From: Candidatus Nitrosopumilus sp.
GTDB lineage: Archaea; Thermoproteota; Nitrososphaeria; Nitrososphaerales; Nitrosopumilaceae
Direction of reading: 5' to 3'
Length of the DNA stretch: 21,836 nucleotides
NCBI GenBank assembly: GCA_029864805.1
Contig: JAOTSS010000033.1
Location: 1 to 21,836 of the forward strand
Positions 7,779 through 15,764 of the stretch are shown here, in pieces; positions within the stretch are counted from its first letter, which is position 1; the number at the start of each line of letters is the position of its first letter. A program made the position numbers and the translations under genes. The notes under the pieces are model-generated. The model worked only from the letters and a program-made list of their open reading frames with translations, was not told where the DNA came from and did no database searches.

Positions 7779-8606
7779 ATGACTCCTAGAAAATTCTTTA
7801 TTTATAAAGCAGATGGTCGCAGAGTCCGATTTAATGAAAATAAGATTCTCAACACATGCATCAGAGCAGGCGCTAGCAAAAAAACTGCCAAAAGAATTCT
7901 AAAAAAAGTAAAATCTGAAGTCTATCGAGATATGACCTCCTATGACATTTACAAAAAAGTTCTGAATGCTATTTCTCAAGAAAAAGACCTCAAAGCACTA
8001 CGCCAACGATACCAACTAAAAAATTCCATAATGAGAATGGGGCCTGCCGGATTTGCATTTGAAAACTATGTTGCATCATTATTGGAGTATTATTATTTTC
8101 AAGCAATAGGAATTCGATCAAAAATAAAGGGAAAATGTGTAACTCATGAAATCGATTTAATTGGAATGAAAGGAAATCGTAAATTCTTGATTGAATGCAA
8201 ATATCATTCAAAACATGGGGTTTATACTGGACTGAAAGAATCCCTTTATACACATGCCAGATTCCTTGACATGCAATCAAAATTTTCAGGAGAAATAATT
8301 TTTTGCAATACCAAGGTTTCAAATCACGCAAAAAAATATGCAAAATGTATTGGGCAACAAGTCTTCTCATGGAGATATCCTGCAAAAAACAGTCTTGAAA
8401 AAATAATTGAAAAGTATAACCTGTACCCCATAACAATTCTCAATCTGTCTCAAAATGAGTTGAGGGTATTTTCAGAAACCAATATAATGATTGCAAAAGA
8501 TCTATTGCGTTATAATGATGTAAAGATTGCTGAAATGACTGGAATTTCCAAAAAGAGAATAAACAATATGCAAAATTTAGTGGAACATATATTTTATTCA
8601 AAGTAA
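7779..8606 (+). CDS. ATP-cone domain fused to a PD-(D/E)xK restriction-like nuclease
   Basis: A 275-residue protein with three parts. Residues 4-90 form an ATP-cone (FIYKADGRRVRFNENKIL, then RILKKVKSEVY and YDIYKKVLNAI), the nucleotide-sensing domain known from ribonucleotide reductase and NrdR. Residues 90-205 form an Mrr/restriction-like nuclease core: Glu95 in AFENYVASLL, Asp126 in HEIDLIG and Glu139-Cys-Lys141 in FLIECKYH. Residues 235-275 form a helical tail (IAEMTGISKKRINNMQ) like a helix-hairpin-helix or HTH DNA-binding element. A DNA nuclease controlled by (d)ATP binding is the simplest reading, but its target is unknown. TTTTTAAAAG at 7741-7750 may be its own promoter. Confidence 0.83.
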   Translation: MTPRKFFIYKADGRRVRFNENKILNTCIRAGASKKTAKRILKKVKSEVYRDMTSYDIYKKVLNAISQEKDLKALRQRYQLKNSIMRMGPAGFAFENYVASLLEYYYFQAIGIRSKIKGKCVTHEIDLIGMKGNRKFLIECKYHSKHGVYTGLKESLYTHARFLDMQSKFSGEIIFCNTKVSNHAKKYAKCIGQQVFSWRYPAKNSLEKIIEKYNLYPITILNLSQNELRVFSETNIMIAKDLLRYNDVKIAEMTGISKKRINNMQNLVEHIFYSK

Positions 8607-8642
8607 TCTGATTTTTTACATCTTCTACATACTTTGCTAGAT

Positions 8643-8741
8643 CAACTAATTACAGATTTTCAATAAATAAGAAAACAACTAATTACAGATTTTCAATAAA
8701 TAAGAAAACAACTAATTACAGATTTTCAATAAATAAGAAAA
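8643..8741. repeat. Three perfect tandem copies of a 33-bp unit
   Basis: Units lie at 8643-8675, 8676-8708 and 8709-8741. Each begins CAACTAATTACAG and ends AAATAAGAAAA, followed by a partial fourth copy (CAACTA, 8742-8747). The copies are identical, so the array is recent or maintained. It contains stop codons and is not translated as such. It lies in the convergent gap between the ATP-cone nuclease and the thermosome. It could be a variable-number repeat, and it contains ACAGATTTT. Confidence 0.97.
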
Positions 8742-8807
8742 CAACTATTCTACATAATATACACATAATGATAACAAACTAATTTTCATGTCTTGAAATC
8801 TACTTTC

Positions 8808-10454
8808 CTATTCCATTCCCATTCCGGGCATGCCTCCCATTCCTCCTTGAGGTGGTGCCGATGACCTAGATGACGCAACAACGTTGTCTATTCGCAGTAT
8901 CATGTTTGCAGTCTCAGTAGCTGACTTTATTATCTGCTCTTTGACCTTTACTGGCTCTATTATTCCTAGTTTCTCAAAATCTGCAATAGTCCCGTTAATG
9001 ACATCCACTCCGGTGAATTTCTCTCCTGCACTCTGCTTTGATCGTAATTGTGTAATGGTATCAATAGGATTCATTCCAGCATTTCTTGAAAGTGCAAGTG
9101 GAATGGACTCCATGGCATCAGCAAACTTTTCAACTGCAAGCTGATCTCTTCCAGAAAGCGATTTTGACCAGTCTCTGAGTTTTAATGCGATAAATGCCTC
9201 AGGGGCTCCGCCGCCATAGACGATCTTTGGTTTCTCAATTACATCCTTTACAACCATCAATGCATCATGCATTGACCTGTCTGCCTCATCAATCACTCTT
9301 TGAGTGCCACCTCTTAGCAATATGCTGATGGCCTTCGGATTCTTGCATCCTTCAATGAATACCCAATTATCCTCCTCAATTCTTTTTTCCTCTACGTTTT
9401 CTGCCAAACCCAACTCTGTATCATTTAGGTCATCTACTCTTCCAACTACTCTTCCTCCTGTCGCCTTTGCAAGTTTTGTCATGTCGCTTTCCTTGATTCT
9501 TCTAACTGCAAGTATTCCCTCCTTGCTCAGATAATGCTGAATAATGTCATCAATTCCCTTTTGGCATAAAACAACATTCGCACCAGTTGATTTTATCTTG
9601 TTTACCATGTCTTTTAGTATCTGACTTTCTTCTTCCATGAAGGATTTTATCTGATTGGGGCTAGAGATGTTTAGCTTTGCTTCAAACTCTGTCTTTTTAA
9701 TCTCAAGTGCCTCATTGATTAAAGCGATTTTTGCATTTTCAATTCTTCTTGGCATTCCGCTATGAACAATTTCCTTATCAAGTATTATGCCACTTACCAA
9801 CTCACTGTCAGAAATTGAACCGCCTGTCTTTTTTTCTATCTTTATGTTGTCAAGATTTACTTTGAACGTTTCATTTTTCTCTTCGATAACGGCCAATACT
9901 GCATCGACTGCCAATTTGGCAAGATCAGTTGCCTCAATTGATACAAGCTTTGTCTGCATTGACGTGTTTGCAATCTTTTCAAGTATTTCCTTATCTTTTG
10001 GTTCAACATTTGTTGTAATTTCAGTCAAAAATTCCATTGCCTTTTTTGAGGCCTTTTTGTAACCCTCGGCAATTATTACAGGATGAATATCATCATCAAT
10101 TAATGATTCTGCTTTTTCAAGTAAAGCGCCTGCTAAAACAACTGAAGATGTCGTACCGTCTCCCACCTCACTGTCCGTAGCCTTTGCCACCTCCACCATC
10201 ATCTTAGCAGCGGGGTGCTGCACGTCAATCTCTTTTAGAATGGTTGCCCCATCATTTGTAATTGTAATATCCCCAATAGAATCTACTAACATCTTATCCA
10301 TCCCACGCGGACCCAGGCTTGTTTGTATTATTTCTGCAATCAGTTTTGCTGCCCTGATGTTGTTTCTCTGGGCATCACGTCCACGGGACTGTCGTGTTCC
10401 CTCCTTAAGTAAAATTATAGGTACTCCTTCAGGAGTAGTTCCAACTTGAGACAT
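8808..10454 (-). CDS. ths: Thermosome subunit (group II chaperonin)
   Basis: A 548-residue cytosolic ATP-dependent folding chaperone that assembles into double rings. The sequence has the full equatorial, intermediate and apical plan: [10 protein letters not shown] (47-56), NDGATIL (67-73), the nucleotide site GDGTTS (98-103), GGGAPE (414-419) and the usual Gly-Met-rich tail ([11 protein letters not shown]). The length is normal. The start [10 protein letters not shown] fits other thermosomes and lies 26 bases after a TATA box. Whether it is the alpha or beta type cannot be settled from this window alone. It is transcribed away from the UspA gene at 10815. The palindrome upstream of the TATA box suggests regulation. 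Confidence 0.97.
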   Translation of the reverse strand: MSQVGTTPEGVPIILLKEGTRQSRGRDAQRNNIRAAKLIAEIIQTSLGPRGMDKMLVDSIGDITITNDGATILKEIDVQHPAAKMMVEVAKATDSEVGDGTTSSVVLAGALLEKAESLIDDDIHPVIIAEGYKKASKKAMEFLTEITTNVEPKDKEILEKIANTSMQTKLVSIEATDLAKLAVDAVLAVIEEKNETFKVNLDNIKIEKKTGGSISDSELVSGIILDKEIVHSGMPRRIENAKIALINEALEIKKTEFEAKLNISSPNQIKSFMEEESQILKDMVNKIKSTGANVVLCQKGIDDIIQHYLSKEGILAVRRIKESDMTKLAKATGGRVVGRVDDLNDTELGLAENVEEKRIEEDNWVFIEGCKNPKAISILLRGGTQRVIDEADRSMHDALMVVKDVIEKPKIVYGGGAPEAFIALKLRDWSKSLSGRDQLAVEKFADAMESIPLALSRNAGMNPIDTITQLRSKQSAGEKFTGVDVINGTIADFEKLGIIEPVKVKEQIIKSATETANMILRIDNVVASSRSSAPPQGGMGGMPGMGME

Positions 10455-10476
10455 TAGACTCTTCAGTTTATTTTGG

Positions 10477-10495
10477 TATATTTATCACTATGATA
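10477..10495 (-). promoter_or_regulatory. Thermosome promoter with a TATCA-CTA-TGATA palindrome
   Basis: On the minus strand TAAATATA (10484-10477) is centred 26 bases before the thermosome start, as expected for a leaderless transcript. The palindrome TATCA-CTA-TGATA at 10483-10495 overlaps the upstream edge of the box, where BRE/TFB binds. It is a candidate operator for heat or stress control, but the arms are only 5 bp. Confidence 0.5.
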
Positions 10496-10561
10496 CGATT
10501 TCCATTTTTAAAATCAAAAGAAGGATGATTTTTTGATTTTGTAAATGTTTGTAAAAATAGA

Positions 10562-10711
10562 TCATCTTAGTTTTTTAATCTCTAAGCGAGTTTCCTTTAA
10601 TTTTTTTTCTAACCTTTCTTTTTCAGTTTGAGAAATTGAATTATTACATAATTTTTCCAGAATCAAAAATTCTTTATTTTTTAATGATGTAAGATAACTA
10701 TGTTCATTCAT
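10562..10711 (-). CDS. 49-residue coiled-coil microprotein
   Basis: A minus-strand frame from ATG (10711-10709) to TGA (10564-10562) gives 49 residues. It begins MNEHSYLTSLKNKEFLILEK and ends ERLEKKLKETRLEIKKLR. The second half is a strongly charged amphipathic helix with Leu every three to four residues, typical of a short coiled coil. It sits in the 360-base gap between thermosome and the split UspA gene and is the only plausible gene there. TTAAGTT about 20-30 bases upstream could be a TATA box. The family is unknown; it may pair with a partner protein. Confidence 0.5.
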   Translation of the reverse strand: MNEHSYLTSLKNKEFLILEKLCNNSISQTEKERLEKKLKETRLEIKKLR

Positions 10712-10814
10712 GCATCTTTGAGAATTTCTATGAACTTAAGATTTTTCATATGATTTGTTTTCCAAATCAATAATCGCAGAGTATGATAAATAGAGAAAAT
10801 TGCTTTAAGTATTT

Positions 10815-11273
10815 GTGAAGAGGAACATTATGGTTTGTTTGGATGGTTCGAAACATTCAGAAAAAGCTCTCAGTCAAGCTATTCAGATTGCAAAAAAATT
10901 TGATTCTAAAATCATTCTAGTCCACGTGGTTGAACCAACTGCTGTTTTTAGTGCAATGCAAAATCCAGCTGTTCCATACTGGGGAAGTGTAAGTGCCCCT
11001 TTGTTACAAAGTTCATTAAACAAAGAATAAAAAGAAGGCAACAAAATATTGACAAAAAATTCTCACATTTTAGAAAATGAGGGTATGTTATTTGATACTG
11101 TACTTCTTCTTGGAAATCCCTCTGAGGAAATTTTAAATTTTTCAAAAAAGAAAAAAGTAGATTTTATTGTTGTGGGAAGTCTGGGAAAAGGTACACTATC
11201 AAGAGTTCTTTTGGGAAGTGTTTCAACTTCAATATCTCAGAGAGCTGATTGTACAGTGATTATTATAAGATGA
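10815..11273 (+). pseudogene. UspA-family gene split by one in-frame TAA
   Basis: One reading frame from GTG 10815 (KRNIMVCLDGSKHSEKA) to the stop at 11271-11273 encodes a full UspA domain of about 152 residues except for a TAA at codon 72 (11028-11030). Codons on both sides read on in the same frame (NKE, stop, KEGNKILTKN). The second half is intact, with the ATP-binding signature GSLGKGTLSRVLLGS, so no other damage is visible. This is either a recent nonsense mutation, a sequencing error, stop-codon readthrough, or two half-proteins, with restart at TTG 11049 possible. The stop falls in the variable loop between the halves of the domain. Confidence 0.75.
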
Positions 11274-11370
11274 TTTGGCGCTTAAAGGTCAGAAAAATCA
11301 TCATAATATAAGATTCATCAAAGGGTACAGCCATTCCATTTCAGTAAAAAAATTCTAAACTCATTTTAGA

Positions 11371-11469
11371 TTCCACGTGAGTCTTAATTTTACTTCCCTA
11401 ATTATGTCCTCAAACATGTTGTTGTACTGTGGATATAGTTTAGGCATTCAATAAAAGATCCACGTGGAA
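11371..11469. repeat. 99-bp intergenic element with 15-bp inverted-repeat ends
   Basis: The left arm TTCCACGTGAGTCTT (11371-11385) and the right arm AAGATCCACGTGGAA (11455-11469) are inverted copies matching at 13 of 15 positions. Each contains the self-complementary CACGTG. The interior carries the sequence resembling 384-441. It lies between the 3' ends of the split UspA gene and the cupredoxin gene, so it is not a promoter for either. It could be a folded RNA, a pair of protein-binding sites, or a small non-autonomous mobile element. No flanking target duplication was evident. Confidence 0.5.
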
Positions 11470-11500
11470 CTTGGTTTAAAAGAAAAAAGAAATAACTTGT

Positions 11501-12325
11501 CTAGATTCTTGGCATGATTCCAAGTCTTGATCTTACAGAAACTGCAATTATTGATATTGTTGCAACTGCCAATATCATTGCAGTAATTGTTCCAAATTCC
11601 GGAACTATCGTGGTTCCAGTTATGGTGATTGATTTTGCATCAGAAGGAACTTCATTAATTACCAGCACGGTAATTTCATCCTCAAATTCCTGGGTAAATT
11701 CTTCTGTCATGGTTCCATCGACAGATACCGAAGATATTCCGCTGATCAAAGCAGCTGGAAGAAACAAAGTTAACGTGTTATCATCATTTATCGTGTTTCC
11801 TCTTAATTCAAGAGAAATTGATTTTGTACTTTCATCAATGCTTGCACGGTCAACTAGTCGGTTGAACTTGTATTCCAAATCAAAGACATCTGCGCCATCT
11901 CCAAAGTCAGAACCGACATTAGGCAGATAACTATGACCGGTAACTACGCTTACAAGACCTGTTCTCCACGGATGAATGGTACAGTAATATGGAAACTCCC
12001 CTACTTGTGTAAACTTTTGTACAAAGAATTTCCCTGGACCCATCTTGCCACTGTCAAAAATTCCGTCAGGTCCGTTTAACAGGGTTCCAGAAGTGACAGT
12101 ATGAGTAGCCATGTCTCCGTTCTTCCAAAAGACCGTATCATTTACTATGATCTCAATGAATCCTGAGGTGTCGCCATCCTTCTCACTTGACCAATGAAAT
12201 GGGGAATCCTTGTCAGCAGAACCAGAAGGGATGTTAATGTCATAAGTTGATTCGGCAAATGCAATTGATTGCAATGGAATTATTATCATTAATGTTGCAG
12301 ACATAATCCAAATTAATTTTCTCAA
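11501..12325 (-). CDS. Secreted cupredoxin with PEFG-CTERM anchor
   Basis: An exported type 1 copper-like protein. From TTG 12325 it starts RKLIWIMSATLMIIIPLQSI and ends the signal peptide at AFA|ES. The cupredoxin domain has THTVTSG (copper His) and YYCTIHPWRTG (Cys and second His). Where related proteins have Met (HPWM), Arg stands here. A beta-rich domain follows, then PEFG, a hydrophobic helix and a basic tail (VRSRLGIMPRI), which is the thaumarchaeal PEFG-CTERM sorting signal for archaeosortase processing. A longer frame reaches TTG 12478 and adds 51 residues; a TATA box lies properly before each start. I prefer 12325 because it gives a clean signal peptide. Electron transfer or copper binding is likely, with altered geometry. 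Confidence 0.88.
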   Translation of the reverse strand: MRKLIWIMSATLMIIIPLQSIAFAESTYDINIPSGSADKDSPFHWSSEKDGDTSGFIEIIVNDTVFWKNGDMATHTVTSGTLLNGPDGIFDSGKMGPGKFFVQKFTQVGEFPYYCTIHPWRTGLVSVVTGHSYLPNVGSDFGDGADVFDLEYKFNRLVDRASIDESTKSISLELRGNTINDDNTLTLFLPAALISGISSVSVDGTMTEEFTQEFEDEITVLVINEVPSDAKSITITGTTIVPEFGTITAMILAVATISIIAVSVRSRLGIMPRI

Positions 12326-12350
12326 GTGCGATATTTTGGGAATTTTTAGA

Positions 12351-12356
12351 TTTAAA
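12351..12356 (-). promoter_or_regulatory. TATA-like box for the internal TTG start of the PEFG cupredoxin
   Basis: TTTAAA on the minus strand is centred about 28 bases before TTG 12325, the start that yields a clean signal peptide. Confidence 0.35.
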
Positions 12357-12501
12357 GACCTGATATGATTCTCAACAACGAGAGAGCCAGACTCCTCTTC
12401 CTGTCGTATAGATTTCAAATGTAGCGGTTTCACCCGAAAGATAGGAAATAGTACAGGAAAGATAATTTTTGAAACCAAATTGACACTGAATGGTTACTAT
12501 G

Positions 12502-12510
12502 ATATTATAT
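12502..12510 (-). promoter_or_regulatory. TATA box for the long form of the cupredoxin gene
   Basis: ATATAATAT (minus strand) is centred about 28 bases before TTG 12478. It is the stronger of the two boxes by composition, so transcription may begin here with translation from either TTG. Confidence 0.4.
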
Positions 12511-12575
12511 CTTCTGTTTACTTGGGATCATAAAAAAAATAATACTAATAAGAAAAATAAATTCCATTATTGTTG

Positions 12576-13463
12576 ATGGATGATTATTTTGTTATTGGGA
12601 GTCATACTTCTAAAAATTTGGCAAGAAAGATTGCAAAAAAACTACAAGCAAAATATCTAAAAACAACATTGAAAGTTTTCGCTGATGGAGAAAGCAAACT
12701 CACCATTTCAGGACATGTAAGTAAAGGAACAATCATTGTCGTATCTTCCATAAGCCCTCCTGTGGATTCCAATCTTGTTCAAACCCTGTCATTAATTTCA
12801 AAGTCTCGTGAAATGTCTTCAAACGTGATTGCAGTAGTACCCTATATGGGATATGCAAAACAAGACAAAGAATTTCTCAAGGGGGAGATCATAACAATTT
12901 CAGTTATTGCACAATTATTCAAAGCAGCTGGTGCAACACGCTTAATCGTAGTTGATTTTCACAGTCCGAACGCTCTCAGTTTTTTTGAATTACCTGCAAA
13001 GAATATTTCTGCAATTTCCTTATTTGCAGAGTATTTCAAAAAATATGAACTGAAAAATCCACTTGTGATATCCCCTGACATGTTTTGGAAATCTAATGCA
13101 GAAAAATTTGCAAAACATATCAACACAACAGCTGTTGCCATAAACAAACAAAGAAATAGAAAAACAGGGAAATTGACTATCAAACCACCATTCCCAAAAT
13201 TTTCCAAAGGGCAGGACGTGATATTCTTTGATGACATGGTGTCTACTGGCGGAAGCATTCTGAAGATAATCCAATTCCTTAAAAAAGAAAATTTTAGAAA
13301 GATGTACGTAGTATGCACACATCCTGTTTTTGTGGGAGATGCAGAAAGAAAGATCAAAAAAGTGGGAGTTACAAAAATCATAGGAACAAACTCAATTGAA
13401 GGGAAATTTTCAAAAATTGATTTATCAGATATTATTTCCAAAGCTATCCAGAATTGGAAATAA
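12576..13463 (+). CDS. prs: Ribose-phosphate pyrophosphokinase (PRPP synthase)
   Basis: Makes PRPP from ribose 5-phosphate and ATP for purine, pyrimidine, NAD, His and Trp synthesis; cytosolic. From ATG 12576 it is 295 residues (MDDYFVIGSHTSKNLARK), close to the usual size of about 290-320. Two TTG codons directly upstream could add two residues and are not needed. Motifs: FADGE (35-39), PYMGYAKQDKEF (89-100, the ATP loop, with Lys where many enzymes have Arg), VVDFHSP (125-131, the metal-binding His region) and the PRPP loop VIFFDDMVSTGGS (215-227). It converges on AMP phosphorylase with 27 bases between stops, and is divergent from the cupredoxin gene. Confidence 0.95.
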   Translation: MDDYFVIGSHTSKNLARKIAKKLQAKYLKTTLKVFADGESKLTISGHVSKGTIIVVSSISPPVDSNLVQTLSLISKSREMSSNVIAVVPYMGYAKQDKEFLKGEIITISVIAQLFKAAGATRLIVVDFHSPNALSFFELPAKNISAISLFAEYFKKYELKNPLVISPDMFWKSNAEKFAKHINTTAVAINKQRNRKTGKLTIKPPFPKFSKGQDVIFFDDMVSTGGSILKIIQFLKKENFRKMYVVCTHPVFVGDAERKIKKVGVTKIIGTNSIEGKFSKIDLSDIISKAIQNWK

Positions 13464-13490
13464 TAATTTCTTGTAACATTTAGTTTCTAA

Positions 13491-15029
13491 TCACCTATCA
13501 ATTACAAAGGTTCTTTCCACTACTGGAGATTCAGTTATTGTGTGAATTAACATGTCTGATTTTTTACCCACACCTAATGGGGATTGTGTGGAAAGAATGT
13601 ATTTTACTCTATCAAGTTTGTGGGATTTTTCAGAATATACTGTAAACAACAACTCTCCTTTTTCTACAGAATCCCCATTTTTCTTATTAAAGACAATTCC
13701 TGCACCTTTATCTTTTGGAGCACCTGCGGCACGTCCTATCTCTACGATAATTCTATTTTCCATCCATAGGACTTGTCCAGGTTTTTCAGAACGAATAAAC
13801 AACGAGTATTTTCCAATTGGAATGTCTTCTGGAAGTATTGATGGATTTCCACCTTGTGCCTTGATTATTTCTCGCATTTTTTGTTCTGCCTTGCCGGATT
13901 CAAGTATTTTTTTTGCAAGCGAATAACCGTTTTTTCCCCCCAATAATTCAAACATACTTCCAGAAATATTGCATGCTTTGTCGATAAGATCAGGAACACA
14001 TTTTTGATTCATCAGAACCTCAAGTGCCTCTTTTGCCTCAAGTGCTGGACCAACAGTATTTCCTATTGGCTGTTCACCAAAAGTAACTATACAGTGAGTA
14101 TGAATTCCCAATCTGCGACCAAGCTCCATGATATCTCTTGCTAGAAGATCTGCCTCTCCTGTTGTTTTCATTTTTGCACCTCTTCCAGTTGGAATATCAA
14201 TAACAAGATGGGTTGCACCAACTGCTTTCTTTTTACTCATAATTGAAGGCAAAAGTAATGGATCGATATGGAGAGAAAATTCTGTTTTCACAAATATGTC
14301 ATCAGCAGGAGCTAATTCGATTGCACCTCCCCATACAATGCATCCATTTGATTTTTTGAGTATCTGTAACATCTTGTTTGTTGTAAATTCTACAGGCATC
14401 AAAACTTCTGCACGATCTGCAGTTCCTGCTACTGAAGTGATAGCTCTTGAAGATGTTTTTGGAATGGTAAATCCTTCGGATGCAATTATTGGAACTACCA
14501 ATAATGTTGTTTTGTCTCCTGGAACCCCGCCTATACTGTGTTTATCTACGATGACTTTCTCGTCAATTTTGAGGGTTTTACCTGTATCCACCATTGAACG
14601 GGACAAGCTTGTTGCCTCATCTAGATCTATTTTGTCTATGTGTAATGCAGTTACAAATGCTGAAATTTCATTTTCATTGAGATTACCATCAACTAAATCC
14701 TTTACAATTTCATGTATTTCTGAATAGAGTAATTTTTTTCCTGAAAGTTTATTTCGAATAAACTGAAGTGATTTTGGAAATGGGGCAATGTCTACATCCA
14801 CTCTGGAATTTTGTTTTAAGGACAGTATTTTTCTAACTTCTTCTGTCACACCTAGGAACCCTCTTTCAATGGTTGCAGATATGTTGACTATTGCAGTAAT
14901 CTTCTTTTTTGTCTGAATAGTTACACGCTCAGATGCATTGATGTTTAATTCATCAGCATCCTTGTCATTTAAAAATACAAACGGTTTACCGCCTGAATCA
15001 ATGTTTAGAATTTTTACTTTTAGTTGCAT
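13491..15029 (-). CDS. deoA: AMP phosphorylase (archaeal DeoA-family)
   Basis: Converts AMP and phosphate to adenine and ribose 1,5-bisphosphate. At 512 residues it has the archaeal AMPpase plan: an extra N-terminal domain of about 85 residues (MQLKVKILNIDSGG), then a thymidine-phosphorylase-like core with KHSIGGVPGDKTT (163-175) and SSRAITSVAGTADR (193-206). The N-terminal domain separates it from bacterial thymidine phosphorylase of about 440 residues. The product usually feeds ribose-1,5-bisphosphate isomerase and RuBisCO; neither gene is in this window. The start ATG 15029 has TTATAAAAG (15057-15065) about 32 bases upstream. It is convergent with prs and divergent from a UspA gene. Confidence 0.93.
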   Translation of the reverse strand: MQLKVKILNIDSGGKPFVFLNDKDADELNINASERVTIQTKKKITAIVNISATIERGFLGVTEEVRKILSLKQNSRVDVDIAPFPKSLQFIRNKLSGKKLLYSEIHEIVKDLVDGNLNENEISAFVTALHIDKIDLDEATSLSRSMVDTGKTLKIDEKVIVDKHSIGGVPGDKTTLLVVPIIASEGFTIPKTSSRAITSVAGTADRAEVLMPVEFTTNKMLQILKKSNGCIVWGGAIELAPADDIFVKTEFSLHIDPLLLPSIMSKKKAVGATHLVIDIPTGRGAKMKTTGEADLLARDIMELGRRLGIHTHCIVTFGEQPIGNTVGPALEAKEALEVLMNQKCVPDLIDKACNISGSMFELLGGKNGYSLAKKILESGKAEQKMREIIKAQGGNPSILPEDIPIGKYSLFIRSEKPGQVLWMENRIIVEIGRAAGAPKDKGAGIVFNKKNGDSVEKGELLFTVYSEKSHKLDRVKYILSTQSPLGVGKKSDMLIHTITESPVVERTFVIDR

Positions 15030-15056
15030 TATATGTTATTTTGATGTGGAATTGTC

Positions 15057-15065
15057 TTTTATAAC
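15057..15065 (-). promoter_or_regulatory. TATA box for AMP phosphorylase
   Basis: GTTATAAAA on the minus strand is centred about 32 bases before the ATG at 15029, giving a leader of a few bases. Confidence 0.4.
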
Positions 15066-15171
15066 ATTGATGAAATGTGGTTTTCATTATCATGTTTGAG
15101 TTTAAGATAGTTTTCTAAATAATGGCCAACACCACTAATTCTCACTGACCAATAAAACATTAAACAAAATT

Positions 15172-15570
15172 TTGGTGCCTTTAGATGGATCAAAAAACTC
15201 TCTTAGAGGTTTGAAATTTGCATTAGGGATTGCGAAACAATCAGGGTCATCAGTCGTTGGGCTGAATGTATGTTCTCCTCCAATGTTTATGGAAACTCAA
15301 TTACTCGTAATAAGTAAAATAAAACGAAGGAGTAATGAGATAATAAAGCAAGCAGAAAAGATATCACAAAAAAACAAGGTGCCATTTTTTGGAGTGGTTA
15401 AAGCCAGCAGTAATATTGGAAAGGCGATTATTACTTGTTCTAAAAATCACAATGTGGAAATGATTGTTACAGGTTCTCGTGGCCCAGATCCCGAACTTGA
15501 AATATTTTTAGGCAGTGTTGCCAATTATGTTGTCAACAAATCAAAAATTCCTGTAACCATAGTAAAATAA
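15172..15570 (+). CDS. Universal stress protein (UspA family)
   Basis: A single UspA domain of 132 residues, opening VPLDGSKNSLRGLKFALGIA and ending TGSRGPDPELEIFLGSVAN...IPVTIVK. The ATP motif is partly altered (GSRGPDPELEIFLGS), so nucleotide binding may be weaker. The start is TTG 15172; no ATG lies in frame between the upstream stop and the domain, and the codons before it (NKI) would match the usual NIL lead-in. An upstream ATT or other rare start is possible. It is divergent from AMP phosphorylase. Confidence 0.85.
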   Translation: MVPLDGSKNSLRGLKFALGIAKQSGSSVVGLNVCSPPMFMETQLLVISKIKRRSNEIIKQAEKISQKNKVPFFGVVKASSNIGKAIITCSKNHNVEMIVTGSRGPDPELEIFLGSVANYVVNKSKIPVTIVK

Positions 15571-15764
15571 TTGTGGAGTTATAATTACAACCTTTAAAAA
15601 TATTATTGATTTTACTTGTATCTCTCTGTTAGACAATGTATCTTCAGTCATTCTTCAAAATATGAATAATAATTATTTTGGATTTTACTAACTTTAGAAT
15701 ATCGATAGATTTGTGAAATGGACTATAATCTTTCAAGACCACTATAGAAATTAAGAGAAGGTTT

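Noticed and set aside
8643..8741. CRISPR array
   Set aside because: The units are contiguous with no spacers, so it is a tandem repeat and not a CRISPR.
11371..11469. Insertion sequence
   Set aside because: There is no room for a transposase and no target duplication was seen; only a non-autonomous element or RNA remains possible.
11514..11930. 138-codon plus-strand frame opposite the cupredoxin
   Set aside because: Antisense shadow; the minus strand has signal peptide, copper ligands and PEFG signal.
14128..14727. 199-codon plus-strand frame
   Set aside because: Antisense to the AMP phosphorylase core motifs.
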